Assembly: GCA_035276605.1 (NCBI GenBank)
Contig: DATELN010000224.1
Location: 1 to 32,391 of the forward strand
Direction: 5' to 3'
From: GCA-003244245 sp035276605
GTDB taxonomy: Bacteria; Actinomycetota; Actinomycetes; Mycobacteriales; Pseudonocardiaceae
DNA length: 32,391 nt
Shown: positions 31,985 through 32,391 of the stretch, one piece after another
How the letters are laid out: each line of letters starts with the position of its first letter
Numbering within the stretch: the first letter of the stretch is position 1
Program-made: the position numbers and the translations under genes
The notes under the pieces: model-generated
The model's database searches: none
Told to the model about the DNA's origin: nothing
The model's input: only the letters and a program-made list of their open reading frames with translations

Positions 31985-32391
31985 CTATCGCGTGGCGGTG
32001 ATCGTGGCGCTACCCAAGACGATGTCACCGGCGGGGTCGGGACGGTAAAGAGCGACGGCCTGACCGGGGGCTACTCCGCGCAACGGCTGCCTCAGCTGCA
32101 CGAGCACGCCGCCGTCGAGGGCCTCCGCGACGGCGGCGGCGCACCCACCGTGTGCCCGAACCTGCGCGACGCATTCGATGGGGCCCTTCGGAACGCCGAG
32201 CGCCCACACCGGACGCCCGGCCTCGATGATGCTGACGTCCAAGTGCTGCGCGGATCCCACCCGCACGGTGCCAGTCGCAGGCTCCAGCGCCACCACGAAG
32301 CGCGGCCGGCCGTCAGCTGCTGGGCGGTGCAGTCCGAGCCCGCGGCGCTGCCCGATGGTGAATTCGTGCACCCCTTGGTGGCTGCCTAACA
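31985..32391 (-). CDS. mnmA: tRNA-specific 2-thiouridylase MnmA, C-terminal part
   Basis: MnmA puts sulfur on U34 of Lys, Glu and Gln tRNAs. Only about the last 135 residues are present; the frame is open to the window edge. GSHQGVHEFTIGQRRGLGL is the highly conserved motif at the start of the C-terminal barrel. FVVALEPATGTVRVGSAQHL and the terminal strands GVAPGQAVALYRPD and VLGSATI follow. The catalytic cysteines lie outside the window. Linkage ligA, MetE-like, mnmA follows the mycobacterial Rv3014c-Rv3024c region in shortened form. Confidence 0.93.
   Translation of the reverse strand, partial: LGSHQGVHEFTIGQRRGLGLHRPAADGRPRFVVALEPATGTVRVGSAQHLDVSIIEAGRPVWALGVPKGPIECVAQVRAHGGCAAAVAEALDGGVLVQLRQPLRGVAPGQAVALYRPDPAGDIVLGSATITATR

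Noticed and set aside
1..32391. CRISPR arrays, prophage or complete insertion sequences
   Set aside because: No regularly spaced repeats, integrases, transposases or phage structural genes are seen on either strand.

Overview
The window is high-GC actinobacterial chromosome. Gene content and local order closely follow core blocks of Mycobacterium tuberculosis: tatB-htrA-rseA-sigE-O-methyltransferase (Rv1224 to Rv1220c), glgC/glgM (Rv1213/Rv1212c), DUF3117-tagA (Rv1211/Rv1210), gpgS-folP2 (Rv1208/Rv1207), a LOG protein, dapE/dapD (Rv1202c/Rv1201c), fdxC-dapC (Rv1177/Rv1178), mshB with its small membrane partner (Rv1170/Rv1171), lpqW (Rv1166), and ligA-metE-like-mnmA (Rv3014c, Rv3015c, Rv3024c). 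Mycothiol synthesis (mshB), GpgS and the succinylase DAP branch fit Actinomycetes. The block order is not that of Mycobacterium, because lpqW lies next to ligA, so a relative such as a member of Pseudonocardiales is likely. Species cannot be set from sequence reading alone. I see no complete insertion sequence, prophage, CRISPR array, rRNA or tRNA.

Layout. 1-3.4 kb: envelope-stress module on the minus strand (sigE, zinc anti-sigma rseA, membrane protease htrA, tatB). 3.5-5.9 kb: two convergent SAM methyltransferases and a DUF998-like membrane protein. 5.8-8.4 kb: divergent glgC and glgM for glycogen/maltosyl-phosphate synthesis. 8.35-13.25 kb: a sugar block with a plant/cyanobacterial-type UDP-sulfoquinovose synthase, a GtrA flippase-like protein, a membrane GT-C enzyme fused to a polyprenyl-phosphate-sugar-synthase-like GT2 domain, and a second sugar epimerase. 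13.26-16.5 kb: leucyl aminopeptidase, DUF3117, and a tightly coupled DUF/SRPBCC/TagA operon. 16.5-19.3 kb: gpgS, folP2, LOG. 19.4-23.1 kb: dapE, dapD, dapC and the 7Fe ferredoxin. 23.2-26.25 kb: mshB cluster and lpqW. 26.28-26.69 kb: a decayed toxin-antitoxin remnant. 26.7-32.4 kb: ligA, cspA, a tandem-GNAT protein, a MetE-like protein, a small Gly-rich peptide gene, and the 3' part of mnmA.

Three themes run across the window. First, eight starts sit 7-9 nt after a TANNNT box with no evident leader, which suggests leaderless mRNAs; glgC, glgM, dapD and dapE share an extended match. Second, gene ends carry long perfect stem-loops in pairs (12254-12342, 16531-16668, 21612-21696) and two related copies of an intergenic hairpin repeat (4237-4305, 19333-19400). 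Third, the 8.35-13.25 kb block is the best candidate for an undescribed pathway: UDP-sulfoquinovose formation beside what looks like a polyprenyl-phosphate-sugar synthesis, flipping and transfer set.
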